64,000 nt of DNA, from NCBI GenBank assembly GCA_033391075.1, contig JAWPMV010000001.1:5580001-5644000 (forward strand), given 5' to 3'. Shown in pieces: positions 8,026-15,954 of the stretch. The notes beneath the pieces are model-generated. The model was not told where the DNA came from, did not search any database, and worked only from the letters and a program-made list of their open reading frames with translations. Position 1 is the stretch's first letter, and every line of letters starts with the position of its first letter. A program made the position numbers and the translations under genes. Origin of the DNA: Bacteroidia bacterium (GTDB lineage Bacteria > Bacteroidota > Bacteroidia > J057).

Positions 8026-8787
8026 TTAAGCGGTTAGCCCTCCATCAACCGGCAAGGCATGCCCCGTAATAAAACTCGCTTTATCTGATCCCAACCACAA
8101 AATGGCTTCTGCCATTTCTGAGGCTTCAGCAAAACGCTTCATGGGTACTCCGCTTTTGAGTTTGCGGGAAAGGCCCTCTGAAATTTGATCCATCACATCG
8201 GGCTGGAACATAGGGGTAACGGTAAAGACCGGACAAACCGCATTGATCCGGATATTGTGCCGAGCGTATTCCATAGCAGCTGTTTTGGTCATCCCTACAA
8301 CGGCATGTTTGCTTGCCACATAGGAAAGGCTATTGGGCAATCCTCTTAAGCCTGCAATGGACGCTATATTGATGATAGATCCTCCGCCTTGTGCCATCAT
8401 CTGTTTGAGCTCTTCCTTCATGCAGTAAAAAACACCTGTGGTGTTTACCGAAATCACCCGATCCCAGTCCTCTACATCCGCATCAGCCGTTCGCTGAGGT
8501 TTTCTATTGGCTACGCCCGCATTGTTTACCGCAACATCTAAACGACCAAATTGCTCAACAATATCAGCGATCAATTTTTTCACAGCCTCATAATCGGCAA
8601 CATTCGAAGACATAAATACGGCTTTTCCTCCCGCTGCAATGATGGCATCACGGGTTTCCTCTCCTCCTTTTTCATTGATATCAGAGACAATGACCGTAGC
8701 ACCTTCCTGTGCATATAATTTGGCAGTTACCTGTCCGATTCCTGAACCAGAACCCGTAATGAGTACAATTTTATCTTGATGGGACAT
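8026..8787 (-). CDS. Short-chain dehydrogenase (glucose 1-dehydrogenase-like)
   Basis: A 253-residue classical SDR: TGSGSGIG cofactor motif at the N terminus, NNAGVANRKP, catalytic Ser in NIASIAG, Tyr/Lys in SYVASKHA, and the C-terminal GHALPVDGGLTA. The acidic residue after the second strand (SDINEKGG) suggests NAD rather than NADP. It lies 11 bases downstream of the quinone-reductase-like gene on the same strand, so both form one operon. The substrate is not evident. This operon converges with the SDR/phosphatase operon across the repeat-rich element. Confidence 0.87.
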   Translation of the reverse strand: MSHQDKIVLITGSGSGIGQVTAKLYAQEGATVIVSDINEKGGEETRDAIIAAGGKAVFMSSNVADYEAVKKLIADIVEQFGRLDVAVNNAGVANRKPQRTADADVEDWDRVISVNTTGVFYCMKEELKQMMAQGGGSIINIASIAGLRGLPNSLSYVASKHAVVGMTKTAAMEYARHNIRINAVCPVFTVTPMFQPDVMDQISEGLSRKLKSGVPMKRFAEASEMAEAILWLGSDKASFITGHALPVDGGLTA

Positions 8788-8798
8788 ATCTAGAAGTT

Positions 8799-9773
8799 TT
8801 AGGGCATTTCAATGATAACTTTTCCTTTGACCTTACGATCCATCATATCCTGTAAAGCTTGAGCTCCATTTTCCAGGGGATAGACTTTATCAATATGAGG
8901 TTTCAATTTCCCTTCTGCATACATTTTGATCAGTTCCATGGTATTCTGCATATTCTTCCCGGCTTCTTCCATAGTAAATCTTCCCCAGAATACTCCCTGC
9001 ACATCGCATCCTTTCAACAAAGGCAAATTCATCGGTATTTTTGCAATACCAGCGGGAAAACCAACTACCAAAAATCGTCCTTTCCAGGCCATCGCCCGTA
9101 AAGCAGCTTCAGTATAATCTCCTCCTACCGGATCATAAACTACGTTTACGCCCTTTCCTCCGGTCAATTCTTTGGCTCTGCTTTTCAGATCTTCTTCGGT
9201 GTATTTGATCACTTCATCCGCCCCGTATTTTTTGCAGAGTGCCAATTTCTCATCTGTAGATGCCGCGGCAATCACTTTCGCCCCCATCAATTTCCCCAAC
9301 TCAACCGCAGCTAATCCAACTCCTCCTGAAGCTCCCAACACCAGGAGTGTTTCACCTTCTTTCAGGCGAGCTCTGTCCTTTAATGCATGATAAGAAGTCG
9401 CATAGGCCATCATGAAAGAGGCTGCTACTTTATAATCCATCATAGGAGGCTTGGGAAAGACCACATTTTTATTGGCAATGGCATGTGTGGAGAATCCTCC
9501 ATGGGGAATCAAGCCAAAAACCTCATCCCCTACTTTGTAATTTTTGACTTTTTCTCCTACTGCTGCTACTGTCCCGGCTATATCACTACCGGGAGCGAAG
9601 GGAAGTTCTGGTTTGAATTGGTATAAACCCTGGATCATTAAGGTGTCGGGGAAGTTGACACTACAGGCTTTAACTTCTATAAGGACTTCTTTTTCTCCGG
9701 GAGTGGGAGTAGGGAGTTCTTCCAGGACCATTTTGGAAGGAGGCCCAAGTTCTTTGCAGAGTAGAGATTTCAT
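8799..9773 (-). CDS. NADPH:quinone oxidoreductase family protein (zinc-free MDR)
   Basis: A 324-residue medium-chain reductase. It has the GroES-like N-terminal fold with 'ACSVNFPDTLMIQGLYQ' and 'PGSDIAGTV', then the Rossmann nucleotide site LGASGGVGLAAVELGK, where a GASGGVG loop marks the NADPH quinone reductase branch. The Cys/His structural-zinc cluster of true alcohol dehydrogenases is missing. Members reduce quinones or enoyl-type double bonds. It is first in a two-gene operon with the SDR at 8026-8787. In other bacteria such a pair sits beside acyl-CoA dehydrogenase genes, but none is in view. Confidence 0.88.
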   Translation of the reverse strand: MKSLLCKELGPPSKMVLEELPTPTPGEKEVLIEVKACSVNFPDTLMIQGLYQFKPELPFAPGSDIAGTVAAVGEKVKNYKVGDEVFGLIPHGGFSTHAIANKNVVFPKPPMMDYKVAASFMMAYATSYHALKDRARLKEGETLLVLGASGGVGLAAVELGKLMGAKVIAAASTDEKLALCKKYGADEVIKYTEEDLKSRAKELTGGKGVNVVYDPVGGDYTEAALRAMAWKGRFLVVGFPAGIAKIPMNLPLLKGCDVQGVFWGRFTMEEAGKNMQNTMELIKMYAEGKLKPHIDKVYPLENGAQALQDMMDRKVKGKVIIEMP

Positions 9774-10015
9774 GCTGAGTCTAAAAATTAAATGGATGTC
9801 AGACTACACAATTTATGCTTATGTGGTCGATTCGCCTAATTTCACAAAAAATACTATACCAGTTAAATAAAGCTATGTTCGCTCAGGAATCCACCTCTCT
9901 GGAACAATAGTCCATACAAATAGAACAATACTGCACATCCCGAAAAAAACAAATGCTGAAATTTGAATAGAAATCAGTCAGTAGACAATATTCAATGTCT
10001 AAGGAGTAAACCTTG

Positions 10016-10042
10016 AGCCCGGGCTTTGTCCCGGGCTTTTTT
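10016..10042 (+). terminator. Strong hairpin with T run at the end of the PmoA-like gene
   Basis: AGCCCGGG (10016-10023) and CCCGGGCT (10030-10037) pair around CTTTGT, followed on the plus strand by TTTTTT. It overlaps the first base of the minus-strand stop codon of the PmoA-like gene. The T run is on the plus-strand side although no plus-strand gene ends here. For the minus-strand transcript the hairpin lies just past the stop without a T tract, so its main role there may be 3'-end protection. The rest of the 9774-10040 gap shows nothing recognisable. Confidence 0.55.
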
Positions 10043-11009
10043 ATTTAGCCATGCCTTCTACCATACTATTCAATTCTTCGGTCGCGATTTCTCCGGTATA
10101 AACCAGCAAACTGAACTTCATGCTTTCAGCTTCTCCTTTTGCGATGGTCCAGTCGCCTTCAATGGCTCGACAGGGTCCAATTCCTAATTGCCCATCGACT
10201 CTCCAGGGAGTAGGATAGTTGACATTTTCAGGATGATCCAGAATGGCAATATGTCCCCAATCTTCCCTTCCTTCTATGCTCATCCCCACATCTACCCATT
10301 TAGCTTTTTTACCCTCTGCATCCTGATTTTCTTGTCCTTCCGAATTTACAGCTGCTCCTGCTATTTCTTTATGCCAGGGCATACGCAAAAACATTCCCCC
10401 ATAATCAAAGGCTCCGATGCGAATATCTCTAAAGGCTTCGGCTTTCCATACGAGATCCAGTCTGTTTTTATCTCCTTCCTGACTAAAGGTCCAGCTTTGT
10501 GTTTCCTGGATCATAATCTCTCCCTCTTCGTCCAGCATTTCATATTGAGTTTGCCAGCGGAGGCGATCCTCACTTTCTTCCAGCACTTCTAGTCCAATTC
10601 TGTTCCAGTAATCCCCATCCGGATGATGAAAGAAATCTCTTCCTACCAAAGCTTGCTGCTCTGGTGTTTTTTCCCGGCTGTAGAAAAATCGCAGCAGACT
10701 ATCAGGATTAGCTATTGCTCCATTTACTCGGGTAAAGCCCCAATATAAACCCGTCTGATGACGATGATGGCCAGGACTGTATTGGGTAAGTTCTCCCTTT
10801 CCATCCGGTGCCATGATAGGATGCAAATAAGGACGATGAGCTGTTTTAGCTACTTGAGTCAATTGCAGTTGATCTCCGAGGTAGATCTCCAGCTGTTCAT
10901 CCGAAACTTTCAAGGAAAGTTGATCATTCGTTTCAGCTACTTTTTGCTTGCTTTGAGAACAGGAAAGTAGTAGGCATACTGCCAGTCCTAAAAATAGTTT
11001 AGATTTCAT
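10041..11009 (-). CDS. PmoA-like / DUF6807 family lipoprotein
   Basis: A 322-residue protein with a lipoprotein signal (MKSKLFLGLAVCLLLSC, Cys17). The mature part has the PmoA-family signature: 'HRPYLHPIMAPDG' followed by 'GHHRHQTGLYWGF', a His-rich stretch conserved in this beta-sandwich family, and C-terminal 'DWGHIAILDHPENVNYPTPW'. The family name comes from a weak similarity to methane monooxygenase naming; the proteins are common in glycan-rich Bacteroidota and Planctomycetes loci and their activity is not settled. The gene is alone on its transcript, with a LacI-like palindrome 71 bases upstream of the start. Confidence 0.82.
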   Translation of the reverse strand: MKSKLFLGLAVCLLLSCSQSKQKVAETNDQLSLKVSDEQLEIYLGDQLQLTQVAKTAHRPYLHPIMAPDGKGELTQYSPGHHRHQTGLYWGFTRVNGAIANPDSLLRFFYSREKTPEQQALVGRDFFHHPDGDYWNRIGLEVLEESEDRLRWQTQYEMLDEEGEIMIQETQSWTFSQEGDKNRLDLVWKAEAFRDIRIGAFDYGGMFLRMPWHKEIAGAAVNSEGQENQDAEGKKAKWVDVGMSIEGREDWGHIAILDHPENVNYPTPWRVDGQLGIGPCRAIEGDWTIAKGEAESMKFSLLVYTGEIATEELNSMVEGMAK

Positions 11010-11079
11010 GAGTAGTAGGTTCTTTCGTTAATTATAAAGGCAATCACGCAATAAGTCAAATGAATTCTTTCTCATATTA

Positions 11080-11095
11080 AAGAAAGCGCTTTCTT
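11080..11095. promoter_or_regulatory. 16-bp perfect palindrome, LacI/GalR-like operator
   Basis: AAGAAAGCGCTTTCTT at 11080-11095 is a perfect palindrome with the central GC step and GAAAGCGCTTTC core usual for LacI/GalR-family operators. It sits between the divergent PmoA-like gene (start 11009) and the T9SS protein gene (start 11279), closer to the former. No LacI-family gene is in the window. The remaining bases of this 269-bp gap show no other clear element. Confidence 0.5.
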
Positions 11096-11278
11096 CGCTC
11101 AATATAGTAGCAGAATGAACGTTCATTTGAAAGAATCCACCAAAGCCAGGCCTCATTTCATTTTTTGGCAATTCTAAGTTGGTTTTAATTTTTTGGATGG
11201 ATTGTTTAAAAATTGTAATTAGAGCTTTAACCAAAATTACCCAAACAAACGGGCTCGATTATATCGGCCCATTCAAGT

Positions 11279-13153
11279 ATGAAGAAGCTACACCCTGGCA
11301 AACTTTGCTTGCTCTCAGTGCTCCTTTTCCCTCTTTTTATTCAAGCCCAGATTTCAGGTGTCGTCAATCAGTACACCGAGGTACTTTCTGTTGATGCTGT
11401 CACAAATTCTGTCGAAGTCGCAAATCCCGCAATGTTTACTACCACGGACCGGGTAATGCTGATCCAGATGAAAGGGGCTCAAATGGATGAAAGCAATAGT
11501 AGCAATTTTGGGGATATCACCAATCTGAACAATGCAGGCAGTTTTGAAATAGCTACAGTCTGTGATGTAGTAGGCAATGATGTGCTTTTCTCCTATGAAA
11601 TAAAGAATAGTTACAACCCTTCTTCTGCTTCCAATCCTCGCTTACAATTAGTCAAAGTTTATAGTGCTACAGATGAAACAGTCAATGCTACTTTGACTGC
11701 CAGTCCCTGGAATGGAAGTACAGGAGGTGTACTTGTATTGGAACTCAGCGGGACCCTAACCCTCAATGCTGATATTGATCTAAGTGGAAGAGGCTTCAGA
11801 GGAGCTGAAGCTTTTAGTTCGACCTATGCCTGTAGCTTTGCCGTGGAGAGTAACGGATTTTTTTACGATTTTGCTGGAGGAGCGGCTAGAGGAGCCGAGA
11901 AAGGAGAAGGCATTGCCAATTTTATCACCAATAAAGAATATGGAAAAGGGAAGCAGATCAGTGGCGGAGGCGGAGGAAATGATCACAATACAGGAGGTGG
12001 CGGAGGTTCTAATTATGGAACCGGAGGAAATGGGGGCAGTCGGACAACCGGATTCTTTTCTTGCCAGGGCGATCATCCAGGACTCGGAGGTTCAGCACTT
12101 TCCGGCCAAGGATACTCCGTAGCAAACCCGCGGGTCTATTTCGGTGGCGGCGGCGGAGCTGGTCATGACAATAATGGTGACGCTGATGATGCAGGAGATG
12201 GCGGAGGAATTGTGATCATCATTGCTAATCAGATCGAAGGCAATGGAAATGCCATTTTGGCAAATGGAACTGATGCATTAATTACCGGAGGGGATGGTGC
12301 TGCCGGAGGTGGAGCTGGGGGAAGCATCTTATTGAGTGTAAACGGATATGGAACTACCGCTTTACATGTGGAAGCTACAGGAGGAAATGGTGCAAATACT
12401 ACCATCAATTGTGAAGGGCCGGGAGGCGGAGGTGGCGGAGGAGCCATTTGGGTTTCTACAGCTTTGGGGGGAATGGTTACAAGTGATGTAACGGGAGGTA
12501 ACAATGGAACTGCCACTGCCTGCGCTGCTACCAATGGAGCTACAGCCGGTGGAAATGGAGCAGTGCTTACTGCACTCGCTATTCCCGAAGAAATTGTAAA
12601 TACCAGTAGTTGTGTACTCAACAGTTCGATTGAGCTTAGTGGAAGAATCAGTCCCGAAAAAGAAATTCTCCTGAATTGGGAATCACTTCCCCGAAGTGAA
12701 TATAGAGGTGTCGAACTCGAAAAAATGAACCAGTCAGGTAACTTTGGTTTACTTGCCCGTCTTTCTCCGAATAAAAATCGATTCCTGGATCGGCTTGTCA
12801 ATACAGGAGAAAATATCTATCGCCTGAAACTGATTCGCCAGGATGGAAGCATGAGTTATAGCAATCCCCTAAGCCTGATCCTGGATGGATTTTCCGGAAT
12901 TTCTATTGCTTTGAAACCCAATCCCATTAAGGTCGGAGAAAATCCTTCTCTCATTTATAGCATACCTGAAGATGGAAGAGCTGTGGTTCGGATTTTGGAT
13001 ATGCTGGGAAAAGAGGTATGGAGGGAAGAATTGCCTGCAAGCGGAGGAAGACAAGAGATCTCGCTCAATCTTCCTGCCATGAGCAGAGGAGTCTATCTTT
13101 TGAGTTTTCGATATCTCGGTATTGAAAGGACAGAGAAAATGAGGATCGAATAA
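11279..13153 (+). CDS. Glycine-rich secreted protein with type IX sorting domain
   Basis: A 624-residue protein with a signal peptide (cleavage near FIQA-QISG). Residues about 215-430 hold several glycine clusters (GGGGG, GGDGAAGGGAGG, GGGGGGGA) between short hydrophobic strands such as GIVIII and GSILLSV, a pattern seen in repeat-rich surface proteins. The last 85 residues form a type A T9SS sorting domain: 'KPNPIKVGENPSLIYSIPE', 'VRILDMLGKEVWREEL', 'LPAMSRGVYLLSFRY'. It should cross the outer membrane by the type IX system and be attached or released. No enzyme motif was found. The glycine codons create GGAGGC-rich DNA around 11960-12010 and 12420-12440. Confidence 0.85.
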   Translation: MKKLHPGKLCLLSVLLFPLFIQAQISGVVNQYTEVLSVDAVTNSVEVANPAMFTTTDRVMLIQMKGAQMDESNSSNFGDITNLNNAGSFEIATVCDVVGNDVLFSYEIKNSYNPSSASNPRLQLVKVYSATDETVNATLTASPWNGSTGGVLVLELSGTLTLNADIDLSGRGFRGAEAFSSTYACSFAVESNGFFYDFAGGAARGAEKGEGIANFITNKEYGKGKQISGGGGGNDHNTGGGGGSNYGTGGNGGSRTTGFFSCQGDHPGLGGSALSGQGYSVANPRVYFGGGGGAGHDNNGDADDAGDGGGIVIIIANQIEGNGNAILANGTDALITGGDGAAGGGAGGSILLSVNGYGTTALHVEATGGNGANTTINCEGPGGGGGGGAIWVSTALGGMVTSDVTGGNNGTATACAATNGATAGGNGAVLTALAIPEEIVNTSSCVLNSSIELSGRISPEKEILLNWESLPRSEYRGVELEKMNQSGNFGLLARLSPNKNRFLDRLVNTGENIYRLKLIRQDGSMSYSNPLSLILDGFSGISIALKPNPIKVGENPSLIYSIPEDGRAVVRILDMLGKEVWREELPASGGRQEISLNLPAMSRGVYLLSFRYLGIERTEKMRIE

Positions 13154-13161
13154 TAAAAGAA

Positions 13162-13246
13162 ACCCGGGCCAAGGCCCGGGTCATGCAAGGCATACTTAGT
13201 ATGCGACAAAAGGTTTCGTCGATATCTTTTGCAGTCAGAAACTGCA
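13162..13246. terminator. Three consecutive hairpins between convergent genes
   Basis: ACCCGGGCC/GGCCCGGGT (13162-13181), GCATACT/AGTATGC (13190-13204) and TGCAGT/ACTGCA (13230-13246) follow each other within 85 bases. The last is followed on the plus strand by TCTTCTCTTTT. They lie between the stops of the T9SS protein gene and the converging small secreted protein gene and probably end both transcripts. Confidence 0.5.
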
Positions 13247-13261
13247 TCTTCTCTTTTCGAT

Positions 13262-13618
13262 TTAGGGTAGTGATCGCTTGGGTTTAGCGTTTGGATTGGC
13301 AAGGGCATTCTTCCCTTCTCTTTTGAGTAAGACTTGTCGTTTGTTGATAAAGGGCTTTGATAATTGCAAAGAAGTGATCCTGAGTCTTTTGTTTTGGCTC
13401 CCTTTCCTCATCAATTCCAAAGATTGCGAAGGAGGGACTTCATAGGATTCCATTTGCTCGACAGGAAGATCAAGGTTTTCAGCGATCTTACTGATAGCTG
13501 CCTTTTCCTTCATCGGCTTTCTGGCACTTTCAGGACTGTTTTGAGCAGAGACAAGGACTGAGTTGAGGCTAAAGAAAAAGCAAACTGCAAGTGTGCTAAA
13601 TACCTGTTTAGTAGTCAT
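13262..13618 (-). CDS. Small secreted protein of unknown function
   Basis: A 118-residue protein with a clear signal peptide (MTTKQVFSTLAVCFFFSLNSVLVSA, cleavage before QNSPES). The mature 90-odd residues are basic and polar, rich in Lys, Arg, Ser and Pro, with no cysteine and no recognised domain. The C terminus is strongly basic (NPNAKPKRSLP). The gene converges with the T9SS protein gene and is preceded by a 400-bp AT-rich gap. I do not recognise a family. The signal peptide and ATG context support it as a real gene. Confidence 0.6.
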   Translation of the reverse strand: MTTKQVFSTLAVCFFFSLNSVLVSAQNSPESARKPMKEKAAISKIAENLDLPVEQMESYEVPPSQSLELMRKGSQNKRLRITSLQLSKPFINKRQVLLKREGKNALANPNAKPKRSLP

Positions 13619-13810
13619 GGGGGTCAGGATTTATCGTTATACGTTGCCTGCGTAGGCTGTATTACGATAAATCCAAGAAAAATGCCACCAAGCCAAAACC
13701 CTTATAAGTAGCTGATTTTTAGCATATTACAGATTTTCCCATTTTGGCATATAATCTCATTATGAGAAATTGAAATTCATTTTGAGAAAAAAGGGGGCCT
13801 AAAACCAAAA

Positions 13811-13981
13811 ATGACAAGAAGAAATAGGATACATTTCATCTTGTCATTCACATTGTGTTTTCTCAGCGGGCTTTTTATTTCCCGAATAGAAGAATTTGAA
13901 GAATTTTGCCCTTCAAACCCTGCTGTTTTTAAAATTCCACAAATTAACCCACCTCCCAACTACCTAATTATTGAAAATTAG
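13811..13981 (+). CDS. Possible 56-residue single-helix peptide
   Basis: A short reading frame in the 427-bp gap 13619-14045. It opens with basic MTRRNR, continues with one hydrophobic segment (IHFILSFTLCFLSGLFI), then an acidic and proline-rich tail. That is the layout of a small single-pass membrane peptide or a short secreted peptide. No ribosome site stands out. It converges with the LuxR-type regulator gene. A competing 60-residue frame on the other strand covers the same bases and is less plausible. The rest of the gap (13619-13810, 13982-14045) is AT-rich with no clear element. Confidence 0.25.
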   Translation: MTRRNRIHFILSFTLCFLSGLFISRIEEFEEFCPSNPAVFKIPQINPPPNYLIIEN

Positions 13982-14045
13982 GTATTGTCTGAGTCAACTG
14001 CTCAGCTTTGGTCATCTTCGGTTTTTGAAGAGAACTAAACCGTCA

Positions 14046-14849
14046 TTATAAATATCCATTTTCCTGCAAACTATTGGCCGCCTCTTTTACAGTGGAGAAA
14101 TTTCGATGAAAAATCTTATTGGCTTTGGCCAGGATATCTTTATTGTGGGTATAAAGTGTCTTTTTGCTAATGGTGAATGAAGCCGCGATATCATCTGTAC
14201 TCGTACCGGAGGCATACAACTTGAGCATTTGGAATTTTCGTTTCCCAAAGGTAGAAGAGACATACTCTCTTACATACTCCTCCATCGTAAAAGCGAAATC
14301 CTTTCTGGGAAGGTTATTCTCCAAAATTTCGCCCTTAATGGCCCAGTTCTTCCAGGCTTCATAGGCGATGCCCACTCGATAGATATTGAGATGGGTCAAA
14401 AGATTTCGATCGGCATCAAATTGTAGCGGAATCGCAATCTGTGTGAGCCAGTAATATTCGCCCGCCCGGTTCTTGACGGGCAACATGGTTCTATATTCTT
14501 GTTTCAGGGGTTGTAAAACCTTTCGATTTTCGGGATCATAAGCTGCCGTATATGCAGCTTCTCCCCAGGTGAGGAACATTTCTCGATAGGCTTCATTGAT
14601 CTGGGAAAAGAAATAGGGAAAGCTGAGTTCCTTTATTCCAAAAAAAGATTCTGTCCCATGGCTAAACGTAAAGGCCATTTTCCGGAGATCCATGAGGGCA
14701 TAAAAAGTATCAGAAGAAAGGGGAGTATTCAGGATATTATCTTCCAGGTATTTTTTGGCATCTTCCTCATTCAAATCCTGTGCTTCTCCAAAGTTTTCCA
14801 TGAGTGTGCTCATAAAGGCAAAGCCCTGAGCCATGCGATCCAAATCCAT
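14046..14849 (-). CDS. LuxR-type HTH regulator with PAS-like sensor region
   Basis: A 267-residue regulator. The C-terminal 65 residues form a LuxR/GerE-type helix-turn-helix: 'MLKLYASGTSTDDIAASFTISKKTLYTHNKDILAKAN', close to the usual 'LA.G.s.keIA..L.iS..TV..H...I' pattern. Residues about 55-190 look like a PAS fold ('FFGIKELSF...', 'YRTMLPVKNRAGEYYWLTQIAIPLQFD'), so it probably senses a small molecule or redox state directly, not through phosphorylation. The arrangement is common in Bacteroidota. It lies 68 bases from the hydrolase gene on the same strand and may be co-transcribed with it or control it. Confidence 0.8.
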   Translation of the reverse strand: MDLDRMAQGFAFMSTLMENFGEAQDLNEEDAKKYLEDNILNTPLSSDTFYALMDLRKMAFTFSHGTESFFGIKELSFPYFFSQINEAYREMFLTWGEAAYTAAYDPENRKVLQPLKQEYRTMLPVKNRAGEYYWLTQIAIPLQFDADRNLLTHLNIYRVGIAYEAWKNWAIKGEILENNLPRKDFAFTMEEYVREYVSSTFGKRKFQMLKLYASGTSTDDIAASFTISKKTLYTHNKDILAKANKIFHRNFSTVKEAANSLQENGYL

Positions 14850-14917
14850 ACAGTATTCTATTAATTAAGTAGTCTGACCAAATCTTCTTTCAGGGGCTTT
14901 CTATCTATCATTTGCCT

Positions 14918-15835
14918 TTATCCGAAGCTTTCTCGGTAAAAAGCAGAAATACTTTTCACCCAAATCTCCGGACTACCCAACTGACAAAAATGCCCCACTC
15001 CCGGCATGAGACTCAAAACCGCCTCTTTGCAAATATTTTCCTTCAGATAGTGTGCCATTTCTACTCTTGCTACAGCATCTGCTTCGCCCCAGCAAATATG
15101 AATAGGCAATTTCACCTCTTTCAGAGCTGGTAACCATCGAGTCTTTTCAAATCTTTTGCGATCATTGAGGTATTTGATGATCAGGTGGTTTTTGCGATGG
15201 CCTTCTTGCTGGATGATATTTTCCCACAACAATTCTACATCTTTATCAGACAGCGTATCATTTCCATGACCACTCCGGACCTGCTGATTAAAGATACGAA
15301 AAGAAGTAAGCTTGCTCATCAAATGCCCATACCTTCCCAGCAAGATTTTTTGGGTGATTCTCAAATCGGCCAGTTCCAATACCATGCTCCCATTGGTGAA
15401 GGTGAAGGACTGAAAACCTTTGGAGAACCAGGCAGGAAGAATTCCGGCTATATGACGCGCCACCAATTCAGTGGCTACACTATCTCCCATATCATGCGAA
15501 AGCAAATGGCCTCCCGCTATCCCCAGTTCTTTCCAGACTTGAAGAGCCGTATCCGCTTGCTCAAAAAGTGAATAGGTATAATGTTCCCAGGGTTTATCAC
15601 TCAAGCCATAACCGGGCATATCAAAGACAACTACTCTTTCAAAAAAGGCGGAAATTCCCGGAATAATTTTATGGTAAGAATAGGAAGACTCAGGGAAACC
15701 ATGTAAAAGCAAAAGGGTTTTTTCCGGACTCGCATCCTCTTTCGCCAAATCTCTCACAAAGACTTTTATCTTGAAAGGTCCGATCTCCAGATATCGCCCT
15801 CCCTTTTCCCATTGTTGTAGTTCTGTAGTAAGCAT
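14918..15835 (-). CDS. Alpha/beta hydrolase, MEST (PEG1)-like
   Basis: A 305-residue alpha/beta hydrolase. The oxyanion region is LLLHGFPESSYSYHK, and the nucleophile elbow is LLSHDMGDSVA, giving Asp as nucleophile as in haloalkane dehalogenases and epoxide hydrolases. The catalytic His is in GVGHFCQLGSPE. The sequence follows the animal MEST/PEG1 protein at many places ('SLFEQA', 'LSHDMGD', 'KYLNDRKRFEKTRWLPAL', 'LPIHICWGEAD'). It is probably cytoplasmic; there is no signal peptide. The LuxR-type regulator gene follows on the same strand. The substrate is unknown; the Asp nucleophile argues against a serine esterase. Confidence 0.83.
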   Translation of the reverse strand: MLTTELQQWEKGGRYLEIGPFKIKVFVRDLAKEDASPEKTLLLLHGFPESSYSYHKIIPGISAFFERVVVFDMPGYGLSDKPWEHYTYSLFEQADTALQVWKELGIAGGHLLSHDMGDSVATELVARHIAGILPAWFSKGFQSFTFTNGSMVLELADLRITQKILLGRYGHLMSKLTSFRIFNQQVRSGHGNDTLSDKDVELLWENIIQQEGHRKNHLIIKYLNDRKRFEKTRWLPALKEVKLPIHICWGEADAVARVEMAHYLKENICKEAVLSLMPGVGHFCQLGSPEIWVKSISAFYRESFG

Positions 15836-15954
15836 AGTAGAAGAAATATATCTTTATTTTGGGCAGATTAAAACATAAGTCTGAAAATCTTCCCATCTTT
15901 AAAGGAGCCACATCCCACTTCCTTTCATTGGATCTCTAGTCAAAGCTGCTACTT

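Noticed and set aside
12229-12801. Proline-rich protein on the minus strand
   Set aside because: It is the antisense of the glycine-rich T9SS protein; glycine codons read backward give proline. No signal or start context.
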